From Clostridia bacterium (GTDB lineage: Bacteria; Bacillota; Clostridia; Christensenellales; Borkfalkiaceae): a DNA stretch of 38,827 bases. The position numbers and the translations under genes are program-made. The notes under the pieces were generated by a model that worked only from the letters and a program-made list of their open reading frames with translations, made no database searches and was not told where the DNA came from. Positions within the stretch are counted from its first letter, which is position 1, and each line of letters begins with the position of its first letter. Shown here one piece after another: positions 1 through 7,744 of the stretch. Where the stretch lies: assembly GCA_017463425.1 (NCBI GenBank), contig JAFTPE010000016.1, forward strand, positions 1 through 38,827. Reading direction: 5' to 3'.

Positions 1-220
1 GGGAGCGGAAGATTTGACCAAACGGATTGCCGATGAGTACAATGGAAGTTCCAATGCGGATATGATGAAAAATATTATAATGGAGGCGGAAAAAAGCAAA
101 AGGGCAGGAACTTTGTCGAATGAAGAAATAGAGGCGTTTTATCAAAATTTTTCGCCTATGTTAAACGTCGTTAAACGTAAAAAATTGCGTATAATTGTGG
201 ATAGATTAAAGCAAATTTAA
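1..220 (+). CDS. C-terminal part of an unknown protein (5' end outside window)
   Basis: The reading frame is open from the left edge and ends in TAA at 218-220, so only about 72 C-terminal residues are present. The only internal start candidate is a TTG at 14 with no convincing ribosome binding site, so I read this as a truncated gene. The visible part is charged and predicted helical, with a basic final stretch (KRKKLRIIVDRLKQI). I do not recognise the family and assign no function. It converges on the reverse-strand cysteine desulfurase, with about 60 bases between their stops. Confidence 0.5.
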   Translation, partial: GAEDLTKRIADEYNGSSNADMMKNIIMEAEKSKRAGTLSNEEIEAFYQNFSPMLNVVKRKKLRIIVDRLKQI

Positions 221-252
221 AAATCTTTCCAACCGTCAAATACAACGATTGG
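219..252 (-). terminator. Probable terminator of the cysteine desulfurase gene
   Basis: Read on the minus strand, CCAATCGT (252-245) pairs with ACGGTTGG (236-229) over 8 positions, one of them a T-G wobble. AAAGATTTTT follows. It lies 28 bases beyond the desulfurase stop. In the plus direction the wobble becomes a mismatch, so it should work mainly for the minus-strand gene. Confidence 0.5.
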
Positions 253-279
253 AGGGTGGCAGGTATGCGTTGAATAAGA

Positions 280-1419
280 TTACATAGCTGAAATTTCTTG
301 TAAGGCAGATAACAAAACGTCGATTTCCCGTTCGGAGTTGAAATGGGAAAAGGACACCCTCACCAACCCGTCTTCTTCCGTGCCAAGCGCCCTGTGCATA
401 AGCGGAGCGCAATGCAAACCGCCGCGCACGGCAATATCGTAACGGGTGGATAAAACGTCTGCGAGCCATTCGGAGGGTAGTGAGGAATGCGCAAACGTCG
501 CAATTCCGCAAGAATTGGGCTTGGAATAGGGTGTATACGTGCCCAAACCGCATAATCCGTTAAGAAAATACGCGCTCAGCATCAAAAGGCGGCTTTGGGT
601 TTGTTTTGCGTGCAGAGTGAGATAACGCACCCCTTCTAATAAAGAAACGATTGCAGGAAAGCAAAGCGTACCCGATTCCAATCGGTCGGGATAAAAATCG
701 GGCATATCCAAGGAAATACTGAGCGAACCCGTACCACCGTATAGAACGGGCGACGGGTCAACTCGGTCCGAAAACAGCAACGCGCCGCTGCCTTGTATGC
801 CAAGCAACCCCTTATGCCCAGCCAGAGCCAATAAATCGATTCCTATCTCTTTCATTTTCAGTTGCAGATGACCGCCGCCCTGCGCGCCGTCGCATAAAAA
901 CAACGTATGTTTTGGCAATATTTTACGAATGGCAACAAGGTCGGGTACAGTTCCCGTAACGTTTGCCGCCGAAGTAACGGCAACCAAACGGGTGTTGGGT
1001 TTTATCAATTTTGCAATATCGGTTGCAGAAAGATTGGCGTTTCCGTTTTGTGGGTCGCCTTGCAGCGGACAGATATCGTAGGTGATGACGCCTGCGTTTT
1101 TTAAGGCTTCCAAAGGCCGCAAAACCGAATTATGTTCCATGCACGAGGCAACGACGTGGTCGCCTTTTTTTAAAACGCCAAACAAAGCGATATTCAAAGC
1201 CTCCGTGCAATTTTTGGTGAAAATCACACGGTCAAAACCAAATCCCCCGAAAAAATCGTTCAACGCCCGTCGGCAATCCTGCACCAAATTTGCGCAAGAG
1301 AGCGACAATTTGTGTCCGCTTCTGCCTGGATTGGCGCAAAGCTGGATTGCGGAAGAAACGGCGGAGAGGACTTGGCTGGGTTTTCTACCGCCCGTAGCGG
1401 CATTGTCAAAATAAATCAT
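280..1419 (-). CDS. Cysteine desulfurase family protein (class V aminotransferase, EF2568-like)
   Basis: This is a PLP-dependent class V aminotransferase-fold enzyme, expected to release sulfur (or selenium) from cysteine as an enzyme-bound persulfide. I chose the start at 1419 (MIYFDNAATGG) because GAGGTG sits just upstream; the longer frame to 1485 adds residues with no RBS. Visible motifs are the N-terminal YFDNAATGG, an ALNIALFG segment, the PLP lysine in LAGHKGLLG, and a C-terminal GGLHCAPLMHRALGT whose cysteine is the likely catalytic thiol. The 379-residue length and the single-residue HCAP loop fit the family founded by Enterococcus faecalis EF2568 better than housekeeping IscS. It is divergent from a DUF3343 gene 64 bases away, which suggests a donor-carrier pair. 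The exact substrate is not determined. Confidence 0.88.
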   Translation of the reverse strand: MIYFDNAATGGRKPSQVLSAVSSAIQLCANPGRSGHKLSLSCANLVQDCRRALNDFFGGFGFDRVIFTKNCTEALNIALFGVLKKGDHVVASCMEHNSVLRPLEALKNAGVITYDICPLQGDPQNGNANLSATDIAKLIKPNTRLVAVTSAANVTGTVPDLVAIRKILPKHTLFLCDGAQGGGHLQLKMKEIGIDLLALAGHKGLLGIQGSGALLFSDRVDPSPVLYGGTGSLSISLDMPDFYPDRLESGTLCFPAIVSLLEGVRYLTLHAKQTQSRLLMLSAYFLNGLCGLGTYTPYSKPNSCGIATFAHSSLPSEWLADVLSTRYDIAVRGGLHCAPLMHRALGTEEDGLVRVSFSHFNSEREIDVLLSALQEISAM

Positions 1420-1483
1420 AAACGCACCTCTTTTTTCGTAATAATCATAAAATATAGTATTCCGAAAAGGAGGCGGGTATGAC

Positions 1484-1747
1484 ATGATGATTCTGGCTGT
1501 ATTCCGTTCGCGCGCGCATAGTCTTGATTATGCGGAACGCTTGCGGAGCTTTGGCGTAGACGCAACGACAATGCCTACGCCGAAAGAAGCGAAGATAGGT
1601 TGCGGACTTTGCGTACGTTTCGACGCGCGCGTGTTTGTCCGAGCGCAAGCGATATTGAAAATAGGCAACTATTCTTCGTTTAAAGGTTTTTATAAAATTG
1701 ATTTTAATGGCGGTAGGGTGGTTATCACGCCGTATAAGCGCATATAA
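1484..1747 (+). CDS. DUF3343 / putative Se/S carrier-like protein
   Basis: A small protein of 87 residues. It has a hydrophobic first strand (MILAVFRSRAHSL), an internal PTPKEAKIGCGLCVRF motif with two cysteines, and a short beta-rich end, which is the pattern of the DUF3343 family (putative Se/S carrier-like). In such proteins a cysteine after PxxxxxGCG is thought to carry sulfur or selenium. AAGGAGG at 1467-1473 serves ATG 1484 or 1487; a two-codon frame ATGACATGA at 1479 overlaps the start. The gene is divergent from a cysteine desulfurase, its likely partner. It is 86 bases from nth, which has its own promoter. The carrier role is inferred from family and neighbour. Confidence 0.8.
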   Translation: MMILAVFRSRAHSLDYAERLRSFGVDATTMPTPKEAKIGCGLCVRFDARVFVRAQAILKIGNYSSFKGFYKIDFNGGRVVITPYKRI

Positions 1748-1795
1748 AATCTTGAAAATAATCCGCGTCTTTTGCGCAAAAACGGTAAAACGTAG

Positions 1796-1824
1796 TTGCA
1801 AAAAGGGCGCGGATATGTTATACT
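1796..1824 (+). promoter_or_regulatory. Promoter of nth with extended -10
   Basis: TTGCAA (1796-1801), a 17-base spacer and TATACT (1819-1824), with TG one base before the -10 hexamer (extended -10). The expected transcription start near 1831 is only about 3 bases before the ATG of nth. Confidence 0.65.
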
Positions 1825-1833
1825 GAACGTACT

Positions 1834-2493
1834 ATGAAAAAGACTGAAAAACAAGCCGTTCTTTTTGAATTGGCGAATCTCTATCCAAACGCAAAACCTG
1901 CGTTGCATTATTCCACTCCGTACGAATTACTGATTGCGGTGATTTTGTCCGCGCAATGCACGGATGAGCGTGTAAATATCGTAACGAAAACGCTGTTTGA
2001 AAAATATTCTACGCCACAGGCAATGATAACCCTTACGCAAAAAGAATTGGAAAAATATATTTTTTCTTGCGGGTTCTATCGGATGAAAGCCGAACATATT
2101 TTGTCTGCGTCCAAAGATATTATTGAAAAATTCGACGGGAGCGTTCCTGATAACATAGAAGATTTGATGAGCCTTGCAGGCGTTGGAAAAAAGACGGCGA
2201 ACGTCGTATATTCGGTGGCGTTTGGCGGCGCGGCGATTGCCGTAGATACGCACGTGTTCCGTGTGAGTAATCGTTTGGGATTGGCGAAAGGGAAAACGCC
2301 ACTTGAGGTAGAGGCTGGGCTGTGTAAATCCATTCCGAAAGAGGATTGGTCAAAAGCGCACCATTGGCTGATTTACCATGGGCGCAGGGTGTGCCATTCG
2401 CAAAAGCCCGATTGCGAGCATTGTACGCTTAGTCAAATTTGCGAATATTTTAAGAGTGGGAAAAACGTAAAGAAGAAATCGAAAACCAAATAA
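1834..2493 (+). CDS. nth: Endonuclease III (DNA glycosylase/AP lyase)
   Basis: This enzyme removes oxidised pyrimidines from DNA and cleaves the abasic site in base excision repair. The 219-residue protein has normal family length. A helix-hairpin-helix is seen at LAGVGKKTANVV, which includes the catalytic lysine, followed by the catalytic aspartate in AVDTHVFRV. The C-terminal [4Fe-4S] ligands follow the C-x6-C-x2-C-x5-C pattern (CHSQKPDCEHCTLSQIC). No Shine-Dalgarno precedes ATG 1834, and the promoter places the transcript start almost at the ATG, so the message may be leaderless. A strong hairpin follows the stop at 2500-2541. Confidence 0.97.
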   Translation: MKKTEKQAVLFELANLYPNAKPALHYSTPYELLIAVILSAQCTDERVNIVTKTLFEKYSTPQAMITLTQKELEKYIFSCGFYRMKAEHILSASKDIIEKFDGSVPDNIEDLMSLAGVGKKTANVVYSVAFGGAAIAVDTHVFRVSNRLGLAKGKTPLEVEAGLCKSIPKEDWSKAHHWLIYHGRRVCHSQKPDCEHCTLSQICEYFKSGKNVKKKSKTK

Positions 2494-2499
2494 AGGCAT

Positions 2500-2541
2500 A
2501 AAATCCTCCTTTTTGCGCATAATACGAGAAAGGGGGATTTT
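2500..2541 (+). promoter_or_regulatory. Hairpin masking the ribosome binding site of the next gene
   Basis: AAAATCCTCCTTT (2500-2512) pairs with AAAGGGGGATTTT (2529-2541), 13 positions with one wobble and extendable by two more. The 3' arm contains the purine-rich RBS (GGGGGA) of the gene starting at 2544, and the 5' arm carries the anti-Shine-Dalgarno-like CCTCC. No U-tract follows outside the stem, so this looks like translational masking more than a classic terminator. Confidence 0.6.
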
Positions 2542-2543
2542 CT

Positions 2544-2780
2544 ATGGCAAAGAACATGGGAACGGCAGAGGAAGAAAAAACGTTTTTGTTGAAATTGGCA
2601 GGCTTGGAAGATTTAGCGGAGAAAAAGACGAAAATTTATTCGCGGCTTTTGACGGATACGGCGCTTGCAGAGGAAATGGAGGGGTTATCGCTTCAACACG
2701 AAAAGAGAAAGGAAACGTTGAAATCCTTGATAACGGGAGAACCAAAGGACAAGAAAGATAGCGGAGGGGAAGCCGAATGA
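2544..2780 (+). CDS. Small helical hypothetical protein A
   Basis: A 78-residue, highly charged, predicted all-helical protein (for example EEMEGLSLQHEKRKETLKSLI) with no cysteine and no signal peptide. The pattern of two helices ending in an acidic, lysine-rich tail is reminiscent of ferritin-like or CotF-type small proteins, but I cannot assign a family. Its RBS is inside a hairpin (2500-2541). It shares an ATGA overlap with the next gene, so the two are almost certainly co-translated and may form a pair. Confidence 0.7.
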   Translation: MAKNMGTAEEEKTFLLKLAGLEDLAEKKTKIYSRLLTDTALAEEMEGLSLQHEKRKETLKSLITGEPKDKKDSGGEAE

Positions 2781-3001
2781 AATTGGAAAAAAGAGAAATC
2801 ACGTTGAACGAATACGACAGCCTCAAAGACGGGTTGTACGTGGAAAAAAATTTATTGTTTGAATATGCGTTTTGTTTGGAAAAAGCGCAAAGAAAAGAAA
2901 CGCGTAGTGAATTGTTGCGTTTGATGAAAGAGATTGGCGAAGAAACGTTTTTGATTGCCGATTTAATGCAATCGGCAAAAACGCAAAAACAATCGGAATG
3001 A
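2777..3001 (+). CDS. Small helical hypothetical protein B
   Basis: A 74-residue predicted helical protein. It starts at ATG 2777 inside the stop of the upstream gene (ATGA), a sign of translational coupling. The segment GLYVEKNLLFEYAFCLEKAQRKETRSELLRLM-like in pattern (two amphipathic helices with a conserved-looking E...H/E spacing) resembles half of a four-helix bundle such as CotF or ferritin-like proteins. That is only a resemblance. It has one cysteine and no membrane segment. A terminator follows at 3045. Confidence 0.65.
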   Translation: MKLEKREITLNEYDSLKDGLYVEKNLLFEYAFCLEKAQRKETRSELLRLMKEIGEETFLIADLMQSAKTQKQSE

Positions 3002-3044
3002 AAGATTAGGTTATACGCAAAAGGGAAATAAAATCAGTTGAAAC

Positions 3045-3073
3045 GAGTTCTGTCAAAAACGGAACTCCTTTTT
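3045..3073 (+). terminator. Rho-independent terminator after the small helical pair
   Basis: GAGTTCTG (3045-3052) pairs with CGGAACTC (3060-3067) over 8 positions including one wobble, with a 7-base loop, followed by CTTTTTTT. It separates the nth-side genes from mscL. Confidence 0.8.
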
Positions 3074-3118
3074 TATTGCGGAAAAATGTCGATTTTTGTA
3101 TAAATGTGTTTGAATTTG

Positions 3119-3148
3119 TTGACAAAAGGCGTTGCAAGGTAGTATAAT
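3119..3148 (+). promoter_or_regulatory. Promoter of mscL
   Basis: TTGACA (3119-3124), an 18-base spacer and TATAAT (3143-3148): both hexamers match the SigA consensus exactly. The predicted leader is about 65 bases long. It can form a hairpin ending directly at the RBS (3171-3173 and 3177-3181 with 3194-3201). Confidence 0.85.
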
Positions 3149-3218
3149 AATCTTCGGTAAATACAAGAAAACCGTGGCAACGCAGAGGGTATTGTTGCGG
3201 TAAAGGAGAACAGAAAGA

Positions 3219-3857
3219 ATGGGACGTATTAAAAACTTTTTCGGTGAATTTAAAAAATTCATTACGCGTGGCAACGTTTTAGATATGGCTGTCGGCGTTA
3301 TCGTTGGCGGCGCGTTTACGGCAATTGTCAACGGGCTTAGCAACTTTATTTTAAAGCCTTTAATCAATTGGTTGATTGCGGCGATTTTAGGCAAAGAAGG
3401 ATTAAGCGGCGCGATTACGATGCTTTCGCCTGCGTATAAAGACGTTTTGGACGGAGCAGGCGCGGTGATTGGTCAAGAAATCGACCTTGCGACGTCGATT
3501 TATATCGATTGGGGTTCGTTTATCAGCGCGGTTATCAATTTCCTTTTGATTGCGTTCGTGTTGTTCTTAATCGTGCGTACAATGAACAATATTGCAAAAG
3601 CGCAGGAAAGAATGATTGACGGATTGGATTTGAACGATAAAAAAGCGATTGCAAGAATTCGTTTTGAGCAAAAAGTAAACAGAAAACAAGCCAAGGCGAT
3701 TTGGGAAGCGCAACAAGCGGAAGTAAAGGCGAAGAAAGCCGAAGAAGAACGCCTTGCGGCAGTAAAGGCTGCGGCGGATGCGAAAGCGGCGGAAGAAAAA
3801 GCGATGGCAAATACTCGTTTGTTGGAAGAAATTCGAGATTTGTTAAAACAAAAATAA
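3219..3857 (+). CDS. mscL: Large-conductance mechanosensitive channel with extended C-terminus
   Basis: MscL opens under membrane tension to release solutes during osmotic downshock. The N-terminus (FITRGNVLDMAVGVIVGGAF) is the family hallmark covering the first helix and start of TM1, with TM2 at about residues 92-117 (FISAVINFLLIAFVLFLIV). At 212 residues it is well beyond the usual 120-150: after TM2 there are about 90 residues of charged, alanine- and lysine-rich helix (AEVKAKKAEEERLAAVKAAA), probably a cytoplasmic coiled coil, ending in LLEEIRDLLKQK. The RBS AAAGGAG is 10 bases before ATG. The gene is monocistronic, with its own promoter and a terminator at 3871. Confidence 0.95.
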   Translation: MGRIKNFFGEFKKFITRGNVLDMAVGVIVGGAFTAIVNGLSNFILKPLINWLIAAILGKEGLSGAITMLSPAYKDVLDGAGAVIGQEIDLATSIYIDWGSFISAVINFLLIAFVLFLIVRTMNNIAKAQERMIDGLDLNDKKAIARIRFEQKVNRKQAKAIWEAQQAEVKAKKAEEERLAAVKAAADAKAAEEKAMANTRLLEEIRDLLKQK

Positions 3858-3870
3858 TCGGTGGAATAAA

Positions 3871-3908
3871 AGTCGAACGTTTCTTTGAAAAAACGTTTGA
3901 CTTTTTTA
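3871..3908 (+). terminator. Terminator of mscL
   Basis: AGTCGAACGTTT (3871-3882) pairs with AAACGTTTGACT (3891-3902) over 12 positions, one a G-T wobble, followed by TTTTT. The end of the stem and the U-tract overlap the -35 box of the next promoter. Confidence 0.9.
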
Positions 3909-3925
3909 TATAAAACGGGTATAAT
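3897..3925 (+). promoter_or_regulatory. Promoter of the pheST T-box operon
   Basis: TTGACT (3897-3902), a 17-base spacer and TATAAT (3920-3925). The -35 hexamer is made from the last bases of the mscL terminator stem. Confidence 0.85.
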
Positions 3926-3931
3926 ATGTTT

Positions 3932-4220
3932 ATCGTAATAAGAAAGGCTGAGAAAAAGCAGGCGTTTTTGACGTACGTTTGAAAAGAGAAACGCGTCCGT
4001 GGGCTGAAAGGCGCGTCAAACGGGAAAAATTGCCATTTCACTTTGGAGCTGTCTTTTTGAGAATTCTTTTTTCATGAAAAAAGAAAAGGTAGGAAAGAAC
4101 GCAAAACGCGGCGTTATCGCGGAAACGAGGCGTGAAACACAATGGTTTCGCGTAAATGCAGGTGGTACAGCGGAAGTTTCGCCCTGCGCGATTGAAAAAA
4201 TCGCGTAGGGCGTATTTTTA
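3932..4220 (+). ncRNA. T-box leader for phenylalanyl-tRNA synthetase
   Basis: The leader between the promoter and pheS carries the T-box core TGGTACAGCG within 4157-4173, one base different from the textbook TGGNACCGCG. An antiterminator/terminator pair follows. Uncharged tRNA-Phe should pair with the T-box and stabilise the antiterminator, allowing transcription of pheST. A plausible Stem I 3' arm ends near 4056 (AGCTGTCTT), with the Phe codon TTC followed by A at 4037-4040 as my best specifier candidate; another TTC lies at 4064-4066. The specifier assignment is tentative, but T-box identity is firm from the core motif, the terminator and the downstream gene. Confidence 0.88.
4180..4219 (+). 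terminator. T-box terminator (attenuator)
   Basis: CGCCCTGCGCGATT (4180-4193) pairs with AATCGCGTAGGGCG (4199-4212) with a single mismatch, followed by TATTTTTA. It competes with the antiterminator formed by the T-box element. Confidence 0.9.
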
Positions 4221-4262
4221 TGAAAATTTAAGAAAGTAGATAAAACATTTCGGAGGAAATAT

Positions 4263-5276
4263 ATGAAAGAAAAAATTGCCGCGTTATGCGCGGAAATCGA
4301 CGACGCAATGCAGAAAACGGAAACGGGCAGGGCGCTTTACGAATTAAAAGTGAAATTTCAAACCGAACTTAAAGGCATTATGAGCGGTATGAAAGATTTG
4401 CCCAAGGAAGAACGTCCCGCGTTTGGAAAAATCGTCAACGAGTACAAACAGAGTACGGAAGAAAAATTTGAAGCGCGCGCGTTGGTGATACGTGAATTGG
4501 AAATGCAGAAAAAATACGCAGACGAACGGATTGATATCACAATGCCGGGGAAAAATTATAAAGCGGGCGCGTTGCATCCCATTACCCTTGTTAAAAACGA
4601 ATTGATTGATATCTTTTCGGGTATGGGGTTTACCGTGTTTGAAGGGCCTGAAATCGAAACGGATTATTACAATTTTACCGCGCTCAATACCCCCAAAGAT
4701 CACCCTGCAAGGGGTATGCAAGATACGTTTTATTTGGCAGAGAATTTGTTGTTGAGAACGCAGACGTCGGCTGGGCAAATCCGCGTAATGGAAAAACAAA
4801 CTCCGCCTATTAAGATTTTATCGCCGGGTAGAGTGTTCCGTTCGGACGACGACGCAACACATTCGCCTATGTTCCACCAAATGGAAGGGTTGGTTGTGGA
4901 TAAAGGTATCACCCTTTGCGATTTGCAGGGGATGTTGGCGGAATTCGCGCAGAAAATGTTCACCTCTTCTACAAAAGTCCGTTTGCGCCCCTCGTATTTC
5001 CCGTTTACCGAACCCAGCGTAGAGGTGGATCTTAGCTGTTCGGAATGTGGAGGCAAAGGCTGTCGACTTTGTAAAGGTACGGGTTGGATAGAAGTACTCG
5101 GCGCAGGTATGGTCAATCGCCACGTTCTTGAAAATTGCGGCGTGGACCCCGACGAATATACGGGTTTTGCATTCGGTATGGGGATCGAACGTATTGCAAT
5201 GTTGAAATACGGTATTAACAATATTAAAACGCTGTTTGAAAATGATACGAGATTTCTCGAACAGTTTGAAAACTAA
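4263..5276 (+). CDS. pheS: Phenylalanyl-tRNA synthetase alpha subunit
   Basis: The catalytic subunit of the heterotetrameric (alpha-beta)2 enzyme that charges tRNA-Phe. The 337-residue length is normal. There is an N-terminal coiled coil (residues about 1-90), class II motif 1 around [15 protein letters not shown], motif 2 in [20 protein letters not shown], and motif 3 in [19 protein letters not shown] four-cysteine cluster ([12 protein letters not shown]) near residue 260 could be a structural zinc knuckle, which occurs in a subset of bacterial PheS. GGAGG is 6 bases before the ATG. Expression is controlled by the T-box leader. Confidence 0.98.
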   Translation: MKEKIAALCAEIDDAMQKTETGRALYELKVKFQTELKGIMSGMKDLPKEERPAFGKIVNEYKQSTEEKFEARALVIRELEMQKKYADERIDITMPGKNYKAGALHPITLVKNELIDIFSGMGFTVFEGPEIETDYYNFTALNTPKDHPARGMQDTFYLAENLLLRTQTSAGQIRVMEKQTPPIKILSPGRVFRSDDDATHSPMFHQMEGLVVDKGITLCDLQGMLAEFAQKMFTSSTKVRLRPSYFPFTEPSVEVDLSCSECGGKGCRLCKGTGWIEVLGAGMVNRHVLENCGVDPDEYTGFAFGMGIERIAMLKYGINNIKTLFENDTRFLEQFEN

Positions 5277-5290
5277 GGAGGGGAAAGAGA

Positions 5291-7729
5291 ATGAAAGCAC
5301 CTTTTAGTTGGTTAAAAGATTACGTAGATATAGACGTTTCCGCACAGGAATTGGCGGAAAAATTGTTTTCGTGTGGGTTCGAGGTAGAGGAACTCGTGTA
5401 TTTAGGCGAAAAAATCAATCGCGTGGTGGTAGGGGAAGTCAAAGCGTTGACTCCGCACCCCGACAGCGACCATATGCAAATTTGCGTGGTGGATTGCGGT
5501 GAAGAATACGGCAGAGATTTGCAAATTGTAACGGGCGCGCCCAACGTATACGTAGGAATGAAAACGCCGTGCGCGTTGGACGGTTCGACGGTGGTAGAGA
5601 GCAATCCCGCTATGCTTGAAAAGAATCCCGACGGGATTAAGAAGATTAAAAAAGGAAAATTGCGCGGCGTAGAATCGTTTGGTATGTTGTGTTCGGGAGA
5701 AGAATTGGGGATCAACGACGATTATTATCCCGGCGCGGAAGTAAACGGGTTGTTGGATTTGGATAAATCCGCGCCCATAGGCGAAGATATCAAAAAAATC
5801 GTCGGTTTGGACGATTGGATTTTCGATATTTCCATCACGGCAAACCGCCCCGATTGTCAATGTATTTTAGGGATTGCGCGCGAAGTAGCGGCTGTATTAA
5901 AGAAACCTTTAAAAGCCCCCGATTGTTCGTATACCGCGCACAAAACTACGGCTGCGCCCGTGTCTGTGGAAGTGCTTGCGCCTGATTTATGTCCTCGTTA
6001 CGTAGGGCATTACGTAGAAAACGTAAAAGGCGGCGTTTCCCCTGCATGGCTTAGAAAACGTTTGGCGTTGTCGGGAATCCGTTCCATTTCCCCGATCGTC
6101 GATATTACCAATTTCGTGTTGTTAGAAATGGGGCAACCTATGCACGCGTTTGACGCGGATGATTTGGGTGATAGAAAAATTGTCGTTCGCAGAGCGGTAA
6201 ACGGAGAAAAGATTACGACGCTCGACGAAAAAGAATTTACGTTGACGACGGATAACCTTGTAATTTGCGACGGGAAAAAACCCGTTGCCTTGGCAGGGAT
6301 TATGGGCGGATTGAACAGCGAAATCAAAGAAACGACGAAAAACGTATTTTTTGAATCTGCAAAATTTGCGCGCGACAACGTACGTAAAACTTCTCGTGCG
6401 CTCGGTCAATCGTCCGATTCGTCGGCTCGGTTTGAAAAGGGCGTGGACGCGTACACCAACGGACTTGGTATGGCGCGCGCATTGCATTTGATAGAAGAAT
6501 TGGGTTGCGGCACGGTAACGACGCTTTGCCAAGACGTTTGCGCGGTGTCGCTTGCGCCTCGGACAATGACGGCAAGTATTGCGAAAATTAACGCATTGCT
6601 TGGTATTTGTGTGCCGAACGACGAAATCGTATCTATTTTAACCCGTTTGAATTTCAAACCGCAGATTGACGGCGATACCTTGACGGTGGAAATCCCCGGT
6701 TATCGCGACGACGTAGATAATTATCCCGATTTGGCTGAAGAAGTGATTCGTATGTATGGATACGACCATATCGTGCCTACGTTCCTTGACAAAGCCAAGG
6801 TAACGGGCGGCGGTTTGACGGACGAACAAAAACAGGAATTGCATTTGAAGAATGTTTTGCGCGTGCAGGGCTATTCAGAATCGTACAACTATTCGTTCTA
6901 TTCGCCTAAGGATTTCGATTTGATGAAATTGCCTGAGGACGCAGAGGAAAGAAACGCGGTGAAGATTCTCAATCCAATCAGCGAAGAATTGTCGGTTATG
7001 CGTACGTTCCTTGCGCCGTCTATGCTCGGTAACGCCGTGCGTAATATCCGTCGCGGTAACGACGAAGGCAGGCAGTTTGAGGTGGCGAATACCTATTCGC
7101 CTCGTAACACCGCAAACAGCGAACAACCCGACGAGAAAAAACATTTGGTTTTGGGCGTATGGGGCGGCAAAAACGATTTCTTTGATTTGAAAGGCGCGAT
7201 AGAGTGTATCGCGGAAATGTTCCACCTTGAATTTACGTATGAACGCGCGGAAAAGACGTATTTGCACCCTGGCGTGTCCGCAAACGTTTTGTTGGGAACG
7301 GAAATTGTGGGTTGTATCGGTGAACTCGACCCTGCTATTGCCCTTTCGCTTGGGTTGGATAAAAAAGTATATTTGGGCGAACTCGATTTAGCGGCATTGT
7401 CGCCGAAGATGGACGACAACGTTCGTTATACGAATTTGCCGAAATTCCCTGCGGTGAATCGCGACCTTGCGTTGATTGTGGACGAGAAATTGACTTGCGC
7501 GGAAATCGAAGAAGTACTGAACCATTCGTGTAAATACGTTACGAAAGTGCGCTTGTTCGACGTGTATCGCGGCGGTCAAGTGCCTGAGGGTAAAAAGAGT
7601 ATGGCGTTTACGCTGACGTTTACCCCCGACGCAAACACGGAAAAAGTGTTTACGCCCGAAACGTTGGACGGATTTGTGAAAAAGATTTTGGGTAATTTGA
7701 AATTTAAATTGGGTATCGAACTTCGTTAA
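5291..7729 (+). CDS. pheT: Phenylalanyl-tRNA synthetase beta subunit
   Basis: The tRNA-binding and editing subunit partnering PheS. At 812 residues it is full length. The N-terminal PheT/TilS part and the EMAP/OB-type tRNA-binding domain span about 40-155 (VVGEVKALTPHPDSDHMQIC, LQIVTGAPNV). The B3/B4 editing region follows, then B5 (about 400-480) and a class II-like core. The anticodon-binding FDX-ACB domain is at the end (KFPAVNRDLALIVDE to the C-terminus). AGGAGGGG lies just upstream of the ATG, 14 bases after pheS. It heads a run with truB, ribF and nfo in very tight spacing. Confidence 0.98.
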   Translation: MKAPFSWLKDYVDIDVSAQELAEKLFSCGFEVEELVYLGEKINRVVVGEVKALTPHPDSDHMQICVVDCGEEYGRDLQIVTGAPNVYVGMKTPCALDGSTVVESNPAMLEKNPDGIKKIKKGKLRGVESFGMLCSGEELGINDDYYPGAEVNGLLDLDKSAPIGEDIKKIVGLDDWIFDISITANRPDCQCILGIAREVAAVLKKPLKAPDCSYTAHKTTAAPVSVEVLAPDLCPRYVGHYVENVKGGVSPAWLRKRLALSGIRSISPIVDITNFVLLEMGQPMHAFDADDLGDRKIVVRRAVNGEKITTLDEKEFTLTTDNLVICDGKKPVALAGIMGGLNSEIKETTKNVFFESAKFARDNVRKTSRALGQSSDSSARFEKGVDAYTNGLGMARALHLIEELGCGTVTTLCQDVCAVSLAPRTMTASIAKINALLGICVPNDEIVSILTRLNFKPQIDGDTLTVEIPGYRDDVDNYPDLAEEVIRMYGYDHIVPTFLDKAKVTGGGLTDEQKQELHLKNVLRVQGYSESYNYSFYSPKDFDLMKLPEDAEERNAVKILNPISEELSVMRTFLAPSMLGNAVRNIRRGNDEGRQFEVANTYSPRNTANSEQPDEKKHLVLGVWGGKNDFFDLKGAIECIAEMFHLEFTYERAEKTYLHPGVSANVLLGTEIVGCIGELDPAIALSLGLDKKVYLGELDLAALSPKMDDNVRYTNLPKFPAVNRDLALIVDEKLTCAEIEEVLNHSCKYVTKVRLFDVYRGGQVPEGKKSMAFTLTFTPDANTEKVFTPETLDGFVKKILGNLKFKLGIELR

Positions 7730-7744
7730 TTACAGGAGCTTTTC

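Noticed and set aside
264..272. Two-codon frame ATGCGTTGA behind GGAGG at 251-255
   Set aside because: The second copy of this sequence at 38744 has no GGAGG, so a conserved mini-frame is unlikely; the GGAGG also belongs to the hairpin of the minus-strand terminator.
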